A stretch of DNA of 64,000 bases, from contig JAUCBN010000023.1 in assembly GCA_035048815.1 (NCBI GenBank), forward strand, positions 2,611,501 through 2,675,500, given 5' to 3'. A program made the translations under genes and the position numbers. The stretch comes from Abelmoschus esculentus. Taxonomy: Eukaryota > Streptophyta > Magnoliopsida > Malvales > Malvaceae. Below the pieces are notes generated by a model. That model was not told the origin of the DNA. It did not search any database and worked only from the letters and a program-made list of their open reading frames with translations. This document shows positions 11,674-25,700 of the stretch, piece after piece (the first letter of the stretch is position 1; every line of letters starts with the position of its first letter).

Positions 11674-11694
11674 TTGGTTGGTTGGTTGGTTGGT
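11674..11694. repeat. (GGTT)n in the MYBC1-like leader
   Basis: Five GGTT units in a row lie about 90 bases upstream of the start codon, in what is probably the 5' untranslated region. Confidence 0.8.
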
Positions 11695-11784
11695 GCTGTG
11701 AGCTGAGTGAAGAGGCTCTGGATTTGTTGATCTGATTTGGGTTTCCATTCGTTTCTGTTAATTCTTACTCCTTTGTGAATAATC

Positions 11785-12675
11785 ATGAGGGAAGAAGATT
11801 CAAATTGGTTTTCTAGATGGGAGGAAGAGCTGCCGTCCCCCGACGAGCTTATGCCCCTTTCGCAATCCCTAATTACTCCTGATCTTGCTCTCGCATTTGA
11901 CATTCGTAACCCCAATCACGCCCTGAAGACGACGACGACGCCTTCCTCATCTATGCATCCTTCTTCTCAACCCTCCTTAGCTGAATTCGCCGCCGATTCC
12001 GGGGATTTGGGATCGGGGGCTGCCGGAGATGAGCCGGCACGCACTCTCAAGCGGCCTCGCCTTGTGTGGACCCCACAGCTGCACAAGAGATTCGTTGACG
12101 CCGTTGCTCATTTGGGGATCAAGAACGCTGTTCCTAAGACCATAATGCAGTTGATGAGTGTTGATGGTTTGACGAGAGAAAACGTGGCTAGTCATTTGCA
12201 GAAGTATCGCCTTTATTTGAAGAGAATGCAAGGATTATCTGGTGGTAGTGGAGGCGGTGTCAATGGCGGATCTGGGGCATCCGCTGATCCAGCGACGGAT
12301 CATTTGTTTGCAAGCTCACCGGTTCCGCCACACTTTCTTCATCCTGGAAGGGGTAATTCAGAGCATTTCTTACCCTTTGTGCCAGTGCCGGCTCTGCAGC
12401 ATCACCACCATCACCAGCAACAGCAAATGGTGGCAGCCACGGTAGGACATCCTCATTTGCAGTCTCAGTATCATAGGCCACAAATGGGGCATTTTGGGTC
12501 ATCTCCTAATAGTCCATTCGAGCATCCCTTCTTAGGCAGGCAGACGCAGCAACCAATGCATAGGATGGGAGGGATGCCGGTGCGTAGTCAAGCTCCCAGT
12601 AGTTATGTGGAAGATTTGGAATCTGCCAATGGTGGAAGGAAGGTTCTTACATTATTTCCAACTGGGGATGATTGA
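11785..12675 (+). CDS. MYBC1: MYBC1-like GARP (single Myb, SHAQKYF/SHLQKYR) transcription factor
   Basis: One uninterrupted exon encodes 296 residues. The GARP/Myb-like DNA-binding domain is at about residues 88-148, from KRPRLVWTPQLHKRF through GLTRENVASHLQKYRLYLKR, the wording shared by MYBC1, BOA/NOX and LUX. The N-terminus (NWFSRWEEELPSPDEL followed by SLITPDLALAF) and the C-terminus KVLTLFPTGDD match MYBC1-type proteins better than LUX, so I call it MYBC1-like. Gly-rich and His/Gln-rich low-complexity stretches (about residues 151-165 and 204-215) separate the domain from the tail. In Arabidopsis MYBC1 is reported as a regulator of cold response; here nuclear DNA binding is inferred from family. 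The ATG at 11785 agrees with the family N-terminus, and the leader contains a GGTT microsatellite. It lies near a CYP98A relic and DPE2, which are also near MYBC1 in Arabidopsis. Confidence 0.92.
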   Translation: MREEDSNWFSRWEEELPSPDELMPLSQSLITPDLALAFDIRNPNHALKTTTTPSSSMHPSSQPSLAEFAADSGDLGSGAAGDEPARTLKRPRLVWTPQLHKRFVDAVAHLGIKNAVPKTIMQLMSVDGLTRENVASHLQKYRLYLKRMQGLSGGSGGGVNGGSGASADPATDHLFASSPVPPHFLHPGRGNSEHFLPFVPVPALQHHHHHQQQQMVAATVGHPHLQSQYHRPQMGHFGSSPNSPFEHPFLGRQTQQPMHRMGGMPVRSQAPSSYVEDLESANGGRKVLTLFPTGDD

Positions 12676-15600
12676 TCCAAAACTTTGGTAATTATTGATT
12701 CCCCATGTTCATCATTCCACTATTCTTGTTTATTTTAGTTAGCCCTTTTCATCATGTAGAGTCTTTGTGGGTAGTTATTCCTATTTCTGCCTTTTTAAGT
12801 GATCCTGAGGGGTGCTGGAGATCGGAAATGAACTTCACTTTCTGAATTTCCTCTTGAGCTGGTAGGTAATGTATATTGAGTCATTGTTGAAGTGTCAGTT
12901 CTGCGGACTCCTAGGTCTGCAAGTAAGTTGTCAGTTGCAGTCTATTTTCTCAGTCTGCTTCTGGTGATGGATTTAATCCTGAGGTCACTTTATGAAACAA
13001 TATGTTCTTAGGCTTATCAAGCTTGCAATTCTTGCTGCTGGTATTAAGTGAATCTGGATTCTGGATTTCTTTGTGGCAATTGTTACTGGGAATTATCTCA
13101 ACATTCTAGAGTCTGCTTACCCGGGATGTCTTTCAGCCAATAAGGTGGTTTTGAGGCTACATGACAAAATTTTGAGCTTGAGGTGGGGGAAAAAGGACAT
13201 ATGCTCGCCATCCCTGGTCAGTGTCTTTGTTTGTTACAATGGGTATATTGAGGTTCTTGAGTTTCCAAAATTCTCTTCTGTGTTGATCATCTGTTTTTCT
13301 TAGTTCTGTGTCATGTAGAGGTAAGTTGTATTTGTAAATTGTATGAGTCCATAGAAGAAATTGGACCTGTCATATGAAGGACAACTCAGGGATCTCTGAC
13401 TTTTTTTTTCTTTGTTACGTCTTATCCTAATGAATATTTGCTGCATTTCTGAAATTTCACAGCATCTGTAACTTTTTCTATTGCTATTGAATGACATAAA
13501 TCTTAGTGCTAAGCAAAACACTCAACATTTCTGATCAATGAATAATGTAGAACTTGTTGGCATACTGTTTAAACATATTATCTTCGGTTTTCTTTCTCGG
13601 GCATTTCTGGCTGAAATATTAAATCCTAGAAAAAAGAAGGCAGCCAATTAAATTATAGTCATTTCTATTTTGTTTTTAAGTGTTCCAGTTGCCTTTGTGG
13701 GCAAGACAGAAGTCAAAGACGCCCAAAAGGTACACAAGGCTATTAAGTGAAGCATCTTTGTAATTACTAATTACAGTACATAAGCCATGTTTACGCAATG
13801 AGTTTTCCTAGTGACTCGATCAATAACTCATGAACATAACATCAAGAAAACTAGAGAGAATTTTGACATCAATGTTTGTTGCATTGAGAGTGAAGCATCT
13901 CTGTAATTACAGTACGTAAGCCATAGTGCGCTGTTTGATTACCCTTTCAGTGCTCTATATCATTGTTTAAATGTTGATCAGTTTTCATTTCTATGCCAAC
14001 TGTGCCCTTTTTTCCTTAATGAGTAGGATCTTTATCTCATGGTTCAGTGACATTTTTAAATTCTGACTGTAGGCAACTATTTATGCTAGTAAGCAAAGCA
14101 TTAGACCGTAGACATTCCCTTCATGATTTCCCTAAAGTTTCAAAAGTGGAGTCTGATTTCCCATAACGGATTCTATGATGTGGTTACAGTATCTATCCGT
14201 CATCTCTAAATTTATTCTAGTAGTCACCCAAGTTTAACCTTGCAATTGATCATGACTATTTACTTTGGCCTTTTGGCGGCAACAGCAGTGGTTTAATTCG
14301 CTGTTACATTCTAATTGCTGTTTATAGTTAATTTGCATGTGATCTTATCGTCTGAAATGTATGCTCTTCGATTTACCATAGTTGTATGATTTCCATCTTC
14401 TTTACATTTTTTTTTTTTTTTGTTAATTCTTGTAATTCAATAGATAGTTGAATCAACTTCTCTAACAAGGACATAAGAGGTAAACACGGCCATTCATCTG
14501 TTTAAGGTTTTGCCTGGGTAAATATGTCTGGGATTGTATCTTTGGTTCATATTGTAGTTGTGATGAGAAAATGCTATGCTTATGTTCCAAATGGGTGAGA
14601 ACAGAAAAATATCTCAAGTAACTCAACAATAGCTTTAGCATATAACAGATACTGATCCTTTTGAACTTTTAAGTGCTTAAAACTCTACTAAGATATATCT
14701 GGAGTCAACTCGGAATATACATCAAGTGGCATTGTGGGATACTAGTGTTGAATATTCTACTACTTTCATATTCCATCCAAGAGTTATATAGTTTGATTTT
14801 ATAGCCACGTGGTCTCGTTTGATAGTTTGATAATGCACTTGTGATCTGATCTGGTGGTTATGTATTGCTAGGTTTTGATGGTAGTATGACTCTATTAGTG
14901 TTCTCTTTTGATAAACTAAGTTAAGTAGGGGATTTAGTATTGCAAAAGGGTTGGATGTCTGTTTGCTTTTCCCAAATTCTGCCTGCCGTAGATGGCTGGA
15001 GTAAATAAAGTGTGTAACTTTTAGATTTGAGTTCCCTTTTTTGTTTAATTATTAGAACTACTAGCTGCAGCAGAGTATCCTGTAACATGTTACCGATTAG
15101 CATTGCTAGAAGAAGCAATTTTTTCACTCCACTGACTGGTTTAGCTAATGGAAACTGAATTTGGATGTTTTGGCTAAGAAACGTTGCAGCTGATTGTTAT
15201 AGCATGGCCAGATTAATCCTACATGGTATTATTTGCTTCTTCTCGTTACGGTTTACGGTTTTAACCAGAAAAGGTACTTGTAGATTGAAGACGGTGGGAA
15301 TACCGGAATACATGGTCGAACTGTTGTACGGTAGGAGGGACAGGGTTTCCGACTCACCGGCATCTTATTGGCCGTCTCAATGGGTGAAATGGCACATCCT
15401 GTGGAGTGCTAAGAATCTTAATACAGTTGGAGAACACATGAAACACAGTAATGCTCCTTTCATCTCAATGGGTGGCAACTGGCAAGGCTTCGGTTTACTG
15501 GCTACCCCTCCTTGATTTGGCTCAAATACTAGGCTCATCTGTTTATCAAGATCTCAAATTTTAATTAATAAAATTAAAATTGATTTATATTTGAAAATCT

Positions 15601-16755
15601 ACACTAAAAATAAAACAATATCTTTTATATAAAAGTCATTATTAAAAACTAATTATGTATGGAATGGTAAAAAGTTTATATGTAAAGATTTTTTTGTCAT
15701 ATATTCCAATTCAAGTAATTGTTTTATTTAAATATTCATTAAGCTTTGTAAATAAATTTATTGTGTTCATTTCCCGACGATTGTGTTAAAAATATTTATT
15801 TTATTATTGCTTCTATAAAGTTAAATTTTTTAAATGATTTATTATTAATAATGTTAAGATTTTATTTTATATATTTTAATATAATTTATATTCAGTACAC
15901 CTTAGTTATAAAAATTAGATATTTGATTTAGACGGATATATGTTTAGAGATTTAAAATTTAAAGATCATAATTAGAATTCAAACTTTAAAATTAATATTT
16001 AGGATTTAAATATTAAAGTTTAGGTTATAAAACAATATAATTAAGAATTTAAATTTTAACCTACAAACTAAAAAATTTAATTACAGTCCCTAAATTATAA
16101 ACTAATAATTTATTTTCTTCCCATATGATTATATTTTGAAATGTATAAAAACATATTTTTCAAATAGGATGAGTCTACACATAATTACCTTACACACCTC
16201 TATACACTATAATTTATTTAATGATTTTTATATTAAAATCATAAAACACTTGACATACAATTAACCTAAAAGTAAAATACTATTATGTTATTAGTCCTCC
16301 ATTTTCCCCAAAATTTCATAGTAACTTAATAGTATTTAATTGCATGTCAAGTTCTTAATGATTTTAACATTTATTTAAAAGTCATTAAATAAATTAATGG
16401 ATATTTAAAACAATTTATCATTAAACAGTCGACCAACAATTATACTGAATTTTTAAAACATACTCATGGATTACACAATCCAAATCTAGTTTTTAAAATT
16501 AAATTTCTTCCCCAATTGTCAAGGTTTCCTTCCCTTGTCATTTATTTGGTAAACTGGGATTCCCAAGAACTTACAAGAACAGTCTTTATTTTGAAGGGTA
16601 AACAATGCATTGCCAGCAAAGGCAGTCTTTAAGTGGAAACACAAGAGCATCACTTGTGTATGAAATACTTATTAGTTATATAATAGGGGGCTTACCACTT
16701 TCTGCAAAAATGATCTGAGAATCATTTCCGGGTCCCCGACATGGCGCTGCTGCTT
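12676..16755. other. 3' flank of MYBC1-like gene and convergent spacer before DPE2
   Basis: The first 2.8 kb is T-rich on the plus strand, less AT-extreme than typical spacer here, and looks like transcribed 3' flank or a former gene. It carries a duplicated segment of about 40 bases (13747-13790 and 13889-13925). A 116-codon ORF at 15165-15515 is the longest, but its peptide is not recognisable and shows no domain. From 15540 the DNA becomes strongly AT-rich up to the DPE2 3' end at 16756. No gene can be supported. Confidence 0.5.
13747..13925 (+). repeat. Short direct duplication downstream of MYBC1
   Basis: GTGAAGCATCTYTGTAATTAC followed by AGTACRTAAGCCAT occurs at 13747-13790 (with an extra TAATTAC) and at about 13889-13925. 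Confidence 0.75.
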
Positions 16756-19700
16756 CTACAAAGCTATCGCTGCTGTTTCTCGACTCAGTTGCTTTACATC
16801 TTCAGCAAGAGGAGGACAAGATCGACCGCTCCCTTCTATGAGATCCTTGATGGTGGCTTTAAGCTCTTTATCCTCCAACAAGGATTCCAGTGTAACATGA
16901 ACACCTGAGTTAGAAGCAGGATTATGTATTTTGAGTGTACCACTTTCGAGTAAACAACCATTATCAACGGTGAAATGAGTTACGTACGGTATCTCCAATA
17001 GTGCTTTGGGTTTGTAGGGTCATTTATTGTCTCCTCCATGGCTGGGCGAGTCGTGTACTCTTCTTTAAGAGCCAGCAAATCCTGATCATGAAAACTACAG
17101 TTTTAGACACTTCTATAGCAGACATTGTACTGCTTGCAAGAAAAATTCCACAAGTAAAAAACATGTGTTTTATTTTGTTCAGCATCAGTTGCAGTTTCGG
17201 GATGCTGCTACAATCTTTTTATCACAAACCTGAAGGGGGAAAATTGCCCACATCGATGGAGCTTCAACATGCTGCCTTATGACGAAATATGCAACATCTG
17301 GAACACATCGATCTGGCGGTAGTCCATCACACCCCATCACAGAGTTGAAAAACCGGCGCCGTCTCTCTTCATCTTCTTCCCACCATGCACGCAGGGTGGA
17401 ACAGTCATGACATGATGGAGCACATACCTGAAACATATTGTCGTACTTAATTCTTAACTAAATTATTTCTTTTTTGAAAATCAATTTAAATGCATGGAGT
17501 AAAGTAAGGAACCACTAGAGTTCAACTAAAGCTGGAGGTCAGGAAAATAAGAAGAAAAACTCAGGTAAAGTGCGCAAGACATTCCATGCTTTAGGGAACA
17601 AACATCACGTGTTACCACTGATTTCATACCATCAGTCTACCATATATTTTGATGAAGTTTACCTTCAATATATAGATAGATAGATGTTATCAATGAAGTT
17701 ACAAGTTGAAATTACAATCATAATCAAGCCAATAGATCACATGTAAGAAATCTTGGAATTAAATCAAAGGAACAACCAACAACCATTTTTATTGGTATAA
17801 ACATCCGGTATCCTGCGCATTAGCAGATTTATTCACGAACTAACCTTAAACCCTAAACCTAAATTTTAGTATGGAGGCATACATAGGGGCACCGAAAAGG
17901 GGAAGAGATCTTATTCTTTGAACTCAAGAGTCAAGACATTTAGGTGACCTAGCGCCCCATCATGATAGACCAACAGGACAAATCCAACATAAAGTTGGAC
18001 AAAATTCACAAATCATGGGACCTTGAACAAGGCTTCCTCTTTTGCCATAAAGACAGCTCCAATGGCTCTTTCTAATATTAAGCCTCGAGGACTTATACCA
18101 TCACTATGTAGACAATGTGCTACTGTCTTTAGTGTTAATATACTTCACCATAGTTCTAGGCATAGGAGCACTAAGTTTCTATCCACAATTGATACAACTG
18201 GAGTAAGACGAGGCTTTCATTTCACCAGAAAGATATGTCCCAGACACTGTTCTGTCCAATGATGCTAATTCAAGCCTGCCATGTTCTCAGCATATAGTTG
18301 ATACAAGTGGTCTACTTTTCAAAACCCTTGGTATACATCTTTCATTGAGCAAAAGTGGATTACTTTTAAAATTACATAAAATAAACTATTCTAGTATTTC
18401 CCTGCCACATGACAGGAAAAATTGAAAAGCTGATTGGCATATTATGAACATAGTAACTGCAATGCATATCAACGTGATATTGGCTCTTACTGTCATGTAG
18501 CTGTACTGAGAAGGAAAACCAAATTCAAGATCTGGTTCATTGGGCATACGTTGAATACGCAAGCCAATTAGGCCAAGTTCTTGCATAACCTGCATTTTGG
18601 ATTACAATTACAATGAAGGAATATATTCAAATTATAAGACAGCCAGGTAGAGAATGGGAAAATTTGAAACATACAGGATGAACACATGCGGGAATAAGGC
18701 CCAGATCTTCTCCACAAGCTAGCATATTTGATGAATTTAAGAGCACAGGTAGGGTCTTCAGAGCATTTTGCCGCCACAACTTTTCTTGCCGATGGAAATA
18801 GTAATCATAGTACAATCTCTTCAGAACATTTTTGCTATATAATATGACAAACAGTTAGAGGTTCATTGATTAATGTATTTTCAAGAACAAATAAGGCTTT
18901 AAACAGAATAATTTAGGACTTCTAATACGTCACAAAGAGAAATTGACATTATATCAGCATATTACCTGTGATCGTCAAGATCTCTAAAACTAGAAGTATC
19001 TTCAAGATTAAAACGGGGATAAAAACTTTTTGCATGTTCTGGATCTGTGATAAGAACTATGTTCTGCACAAAGAGTTGATTGGACAATGGAGTCCAAGAT
19101 TAGGATTAATAAGTATTGAACATCCAAAACTGAAATAAAGAAAATATGAACCAGAGATTCCAGCACATGTTCATATTTGACAAAAGACAAATTTCCAGAA
19201 TCTATATCAATTACTTTCGGACGTACTAGCTTTTCTTACACAGTAAACGTGTAAATAAAGTACTGTAGACTTAGAGTTTTACTTTGTATTAAACTAGCAT
19301 TTATCAAATTTATCTTAAGAGACAAGGTAGATATTAGATCAGATAGAATACAGAACTTCTTATATAACTTTTTTGTTGTAAATCGTATTAGGAATCTACT
19401 GTTGTAAATCAGCCTATTTTAGGTCTGATTTTCCTTTCAACTCAACAAAACAGATAAAAGAAATTAAGGTTTTCTCTTCCAGTAAAACCCTTCTTCAGTA
19501 ACTTTCTTCTCCAGAAAACTCTCACTTTTACCTAAAATGCAGTTTGTATGTGAATCATGATGTTTCATCTTAATTATTTACATAAATAATAAAACTTTAA
19601 CTATCTTCAAGATTTATATGGAGATAGAATATTCTTGCATTCTCTGAATCGGGAAGAACTATGTTATGCAAAAAGAATTGATTGGACAATGAAGTCTAAT

Positions 19701-22700
19701 AAGATGAATAAAACATTGAACATCCGAGAGAGAAGAAAAAGCATCCCGGGTTTGGTGCATGCATCTTTGTGAAGGATTGTTTTAATCAAGTTTTTTTACT
19801 GAGATTTAAGATTTGTCACTTTGTGAAGGATTGTTATAAGTGCTCTATTAGTCAACAGATATTATTTTTACTAATAATAAGTACTACATAATTGGAATTC
19901 AACAAAAAGCAAAAGGACAACGTAGTCTTCAAAAATGTTTTCACCCCTTAAAAATGTTTGTATAGAGTTTAGATATAGCTTATACTACCTTTAGAAGATC
20001 AAATAAATCACGACGTGTCTTATCTTCACTGTCTGGCAACAAGGACCTTTCTGCACATGATTTAAGCTTGGCGGCAATTTTTTTCTCAGTGTTGCAGTCC
20101 TCCTTGAACTAGAATTTCATGGAAACAACTAAATTGATTAAAAGTAAATTTAGAAAACCTGATCTTCAAATAAAAACACTTTTACCAGCAACTCATTAAA
20201 AATCAAATGGTGACAACCAACTTAATGAAGGGTGCCTATTATGATACATTCTAGCAATAGAAATAGATGTTTCACAACTTAAACAGCTAAAGGTACTCTC
20301 AAATAACAAGAAAGGAGAGAAGTAAAATTGTAAATAGTTACAGAAGGAGATATTCACAGGTAATTAAATCTAGTGTGGAAAAAGTAATATAACTGCGTAT
20401 TAAATGCTTTTGATTTTGGAATCCACCAGAGAAAATGGAAGTTCTAACTAAAGTTGATATGTATCATTAGAGAAAAGCATTCCATGATTTGATTTCCTCA
20501 GACATGTTAATGAAAATATTTGTACACATTAATGATCATATTTTCTCAAATCCTGTTGAACCCATCTTGTTCATTCATTTGAAAATTAATCAACACAACC
20601 AACAATATCTAAATGAATGGATCCATATATAGTTACTAATCAGCTGAATTAGCATTTCCTTTGGTCAATTAGCTGAATCAACATGATCATTCAAGGTTCA
20701 AAAAGTTAGCATGAAATCACTTAACAGATAAGTTCAAGAGGCTGAGCGAAAAAGAAAAGAAAAGGTTCAAGAGTTGAATGGAAGAATAAAATAAATATAC
20801 ACATATAGCAAATAGAGTATGATCATCACCTCATATCGGTCCAGATACTCGTTAAAAAAATTTGCAGCAATCAAAGTCCATGAATCTCCAAACTTTTCCT
20901 GAAACCAAAGGAAGAGGTAAATATGCATATGTTACTTTCTGATACTGTCTGGAAGAAAAAGGTTTCAAGAAAAGTGTTCATTTTGGAATCTAACATTTAC
21001 CAAATTCTTCATTTTATATTCTACCTATCATTTCTTTCAAATTAGTTTGGAACCATTTAGATCCTATACATTAAGGGTAAATTGATGAAAACTTTTAGAT
21101 GCAACCAGCTGATGCAAATCTATGATTCCATGTTACGGGTTACCCCCAAATACAACTATTCATAATCACATTTTTTCAATCAATTTTTATTAAAATGATA
21201 GGAATTGAAATGAATCATTCTGGTTTGGAAGAAAACTATCGTCTTTGAAATGAAATTTTTCTCTATGAAAAAAATAGTATTTAGCCGATTAAAAAAAGCA
21301 AAAAGTCCATACTCTCCATGAGAAACTAATTTGAACCACAGGTATTTTTCTCTACCTCTAAAAACTCTTTTCGAACATAAGGACGCGTCAATCGATCAAA
21401 GTCCCATATACCTTCTCTTTCAAGTTCTCCCTGCAATCGAAGCATTATTCACAGTTACCACTTGAGCGAATTTGATTCCCTTTGATGTCATATACCAGCA
21501 GAACCTTTTGCATGCTTCAAGGAATTGTAATTTTGTTACCTGGCTTAGAGGAATAGATGGCCGGAACTTTCCAATTAAACCAGTCATAGAATGATCTGGG
21601 AGTTCCCAAATTCTAAAGAAGCCTAAGATGTGGTCTATTCTATAAGCAGTAAAGTACTTTCCCATCTGCAATGAAAGCAAAGAAAATTATAAAAAATTCA
21701 GCATAAAAGAAAGAGAAAAATAAAAGGCTTGTATTTTCCTTAAAACAGTGGTAAGCAAACAACTTATTGAATTTTGGATAACAGTTAAGAAGAAACTGCA
21801 AACAAAAGAAGGAAATGGAAAAACCTGCGTAAGGCGAGCACGCCACCAAGCATAGTTGTCTTTTGACATTTCCTCCCAGTTATAAGTAGGAAAACCCCAA
21901 TTCTGGCCATTTTTGTCGAAATAATCTGGAGGTGCCCCAGTAGAGGTGTTCATGCGGAACAAATTTGGATAGACCCAGGTATCAACACTATTCCTGTCAA
22001 CGCCAATAGGTAGGTCTCCTTTCAAAACCACCCCTTTACTTCTTGCATATTCTGCAGCTTCTGACAACTGTCCATTAAATTAGACAGTAATAAAACACCA
22101 AACACATGCATGCATACATAGAATATATGTAGATCTAGATACAGAGACAGAGAGGCACAACATATTTAAATTAATTTTACTTACCTGCAAATGCAAGTGG
22201 AACTGGAGATAAAAATGAAAGCAAATTGTATCATATTGCAAAGCATCTTTCGAGACAAGTTTCTCAAGCTGTATGAAAAGGAGAGTGAACATTCTTGAGA
22301 TAAATGTTAAGAGATGCGACACTTGCATATGCAATAAGGCCAAAGGCATAACAGAAGAATAATTAAACCTTTGAACGGAAGGACAATTTAAACTTTATTT
22401 ATCCCGACTAAGTCGGGAAGTTAAAGTTAGAAGCAGCATTACCTTCTCCTTAGAATAACTAGAAAAACGACCCCATTGACTGTGATCCGATGTTTCAAAA
22501 AAGTCCCGCAAGAAACAGAAAGCCGCATATGGCTTTAACCATTCCTTTTACCAATTAAAAGTAAAGTCAGAATAGTCGTGATATGTTGAAACTTTTTAAA
22601 AAATGGTAATTTGTTGGTAATAAAAAGTTTAACAGACCTCATTCTCCGAAAAAAATTTATGAAAGGAACTGCTGTTAAGTATCAAATCCTTTTCTTTGAT

Positions 22701-25700
22701 GAAGACTTTCTTGGCAATTGACAGTTTGGTAGCCAGAGTAGCCTCATAATCAACATCCTGCATATACCCAATGTACAGTGTTAGAATCTTTATTGTCATA
22801 AATGTGGACAACATAATTAGTCAACTATCAATGGGAACATATCTCAATTTTATGTATCAGTTATACAGATTTTAGGACCTTAATTTTATGAAGGACCTTG
22901 GTGTGCTCATCAGTCAATTACTATAGGATAGTTAATAACCTCTACATCCGTCATCCTACTTTACAGAATTGCTTTTCTGGCAATCCCAGTGTATATTTAA
23001 AACAAGAAAAACTCAAGTAAAATATTTTTCCTCTAACAACGAAGTAGAAAATAGTAGAAGGGGTTTACCTTTCTGTCTAGGAATTCTTTGGCATTTCTAA
23101 TCTCACTCTGAAAGGAAAAGAATTAACATGGTAATTTTAAAGATACAAAGACTATCAGTAACATGAAATTGAATTATTAATGTCAAACAGGCTATCCCTC
23201 TACCTTGATATCCTCTGGCATGTTTTTTGAAAGGGCTTGTACTCTCAGGTACAATGGATGTAAAGCAAACACGGACAATGAACTGACAAAGAAATAAAAG
23301 AATACTATTGAAATTTTAGCATTAACTTCAAATTTATCAAATATAAGACTCAGTAATCAATAATAAGCACTCTTTTAAAGGAATCAAAGAATTTAATGGT
23401 TTCAAACAATATATAATCCTACTTCCTGTTGAAAGGTGGCAAACAGGAGAAACAACAATCAGAAAGACACTGCAACTAGAAATGCATATAAGTTGACGCA
23501 AACAGAGTTGTTGAGCAGAAAACATACAGTAGTATACAAGTTCAAATTGAACATATCAGCTCTGGCCTTCAAGAATGTAAAAAGAAACAGGTGATGAAAA
23601 CTAGTGAGGAACTAGTTTGAGCCTCCTATCTACTATCACGTTTGCAGGGTTACCTGTATGGATATGAATCCCACCACATCCCGTGTACAGACGTATCATT
23701 GATAGGTAGAAGTTGAACTAAATGGAATCCAGACTCCACCGCCCAGTCAACAAGTAACTTCAAGTCGAGGAATTCTCCAACACCAAGATCAGCTTCTGAG
23801 CGGACTGAAAACATGGGCATAGCAACACCAGCACCTCGCCAGGGCATTTCCTACAAACCCAATTGATAAATGAGTACCATCAAGTGCACTTCAAAAGTTC
23901 ATAATAGCATTCACTTAACATCTAAGATATCATCAATATTGTACCCTCAACATGCCATCTGAAAGGAGAATGTATGGCCTCTGACTTTTAGTGAAACCAA
24001 CGCAGAGCTCCCTAGGGGAAGAAATTTCCAATGAAAGACTTCCATTCTTGCCATATTTACAGTACTTATATGTGAAACAATTGTCAAGGAAGAAAAAGGG
24101 ATATTTGGGACACAAGTACAAAAAAAAAACATATCTTTCAATTAGAATAACATACTAAAAAAGAGGATATTTTATTGGAAAATCACCCCTTGGAATTAAA
24201 GAGTATGCTTCCCAGATATATTCACCAGTATAATGCAGCTTAAGCCCATCCTGAACCTTCCATTGCCCCAACTTCGTAGAGCTTCCAATCACATAAACCT
24301 GTGCAATAGTTCAGCATCATGAACAGATGCAACTAAAAAACTGATGGAACAGCAATTAATCCACCCTAGAACTCCTTCGGGAATAAGAAAACGAACCGAT
24401 GTGCCTTCTTCTACATTTGGACAGCAGATTTTAAAACGTACAAGGATTGAATCTGTATCGAATTCAATTTTCATAACAATAATGAATTAGCCAAACTCCA
24501 ATCCCCCCTCCTTTTCTTTAGGGGAAAACGGACAGATATGGTGAAATTACCTTCTTGATCCAATTTGTCCTGGAGGACTACTTCTGGACTATCAATATTC
24601 AAGGTAGAAGTTTTGCCAAATATGACATCTTTAAATGCGCTTCTGAATGGAAGGGCGTCACTGCCGGTCTGGATTTGTTAATACAAAATTTTACAATCAG
24701 TTTCAAATGTCAATATACCATCCATTAAATACAAGAAAACATCTGTTGAAGAAAAACATTTCTTCACACAAAACCAATTTTGTTCAAGAAATATCTTGAA
24801 TTATATCTTGGCAGTATCTTCCATTTTGATATAAAATAATAGGCTCAAGAAAATAGAACCTTCAGAATGGTAGGTTGATAGCAAAACAAATCTCACAAAA
24901 TTTGGATCAAGTTGTTTCATGAAAATAGCAGTCCAGACTCCAGATTGAAGTTAACAAAGCAATATTCATTAGCAAAGAGTGTAGCTGAATTCTGAGCATT
25001 AACACTGGTGATGATGTGCTATGCATCACAGACAAAAGTTTCAGGCTTAAAAACAAACAAAGAACTCCAGTGGCATTCAACTTAGTCCTACATCATTAAA
25101 CCCAATAGTCCTTTATGCTCAGTTCACAATATTTCTCAGAATTGATATATATGTTCATTGGACTTGATTGGTTAAAATAAAAAATACATAAAATCCATGA
25201 TCAAAAGATGCATCGTTCATATTTCAACCTTGCCAAAACATAGCCCAAGACTAACACTAACACCTCTGATTCATTTCCCAAAAAGAGGCAGAAGAACGAA
25301 TGGAATAAAAAAAAAAAAGTTTTATATGCATTTCCCAACCAAAGAAAAAAATGTGTTAGAATACTCATATGAAAAGAAGTTAAAAAAATGGGGGAATCAA
25401 ATGAGAGTAGCACCTGCCAAAAATCATGAAGCTCCACAATTTGACCCTCCTGACAAAAAGGAGGTAAGGACAAGCTACGCTTGTTTCCCATCTCCCATCT
25501 CAGCACATTTCTGGCATCATCCACCACATAATAGCGGTAGTCGCAATTGAAGTGAGATGGCACCGCAATGGTTCCGGTCCAAATGAGCTCGTCGCCCTGA
25601 TGAACAGGGCTCAGCAGCAACCCTTTCTTAACGTCCCACGACCCAAGCATTGGTTCAGAGCCGCACACCAACAGGGTTTGTCCCCATTCCGTGTAATAGG

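Larger units (their letters stand above)
9113..11784. other. Intergenic DNA with a Ser/Leu-codon-like CTCGA repeat, (TA)n and a plastid insert
   Basis: Beyond the P450 relic lies a GC-rich patch to about 9440, then at about 9590-10160 a dispersed repeat with GAGTCGAGTT/AACTCGACTC words at both ends, a (TA)n microsatellite at 10391-10423, the plastid rRNA insert at 10720-11078, AT-rich spacer, and the leader of the MYBC1-like gene from roughly 11500. Confidence 0.55.

Noticed and set aside
11562..12502. Minus-strand and alternative-frame ORFs over the MYBC1-like gene
   Set aside because: Shadows of a strong coding region.
15165..15515. 116-codon plus-strand ORF
   Set aside because: No recognised domain, starts inside a T-rich non-coding-like stretch, and no promoter or intron structure supports it.
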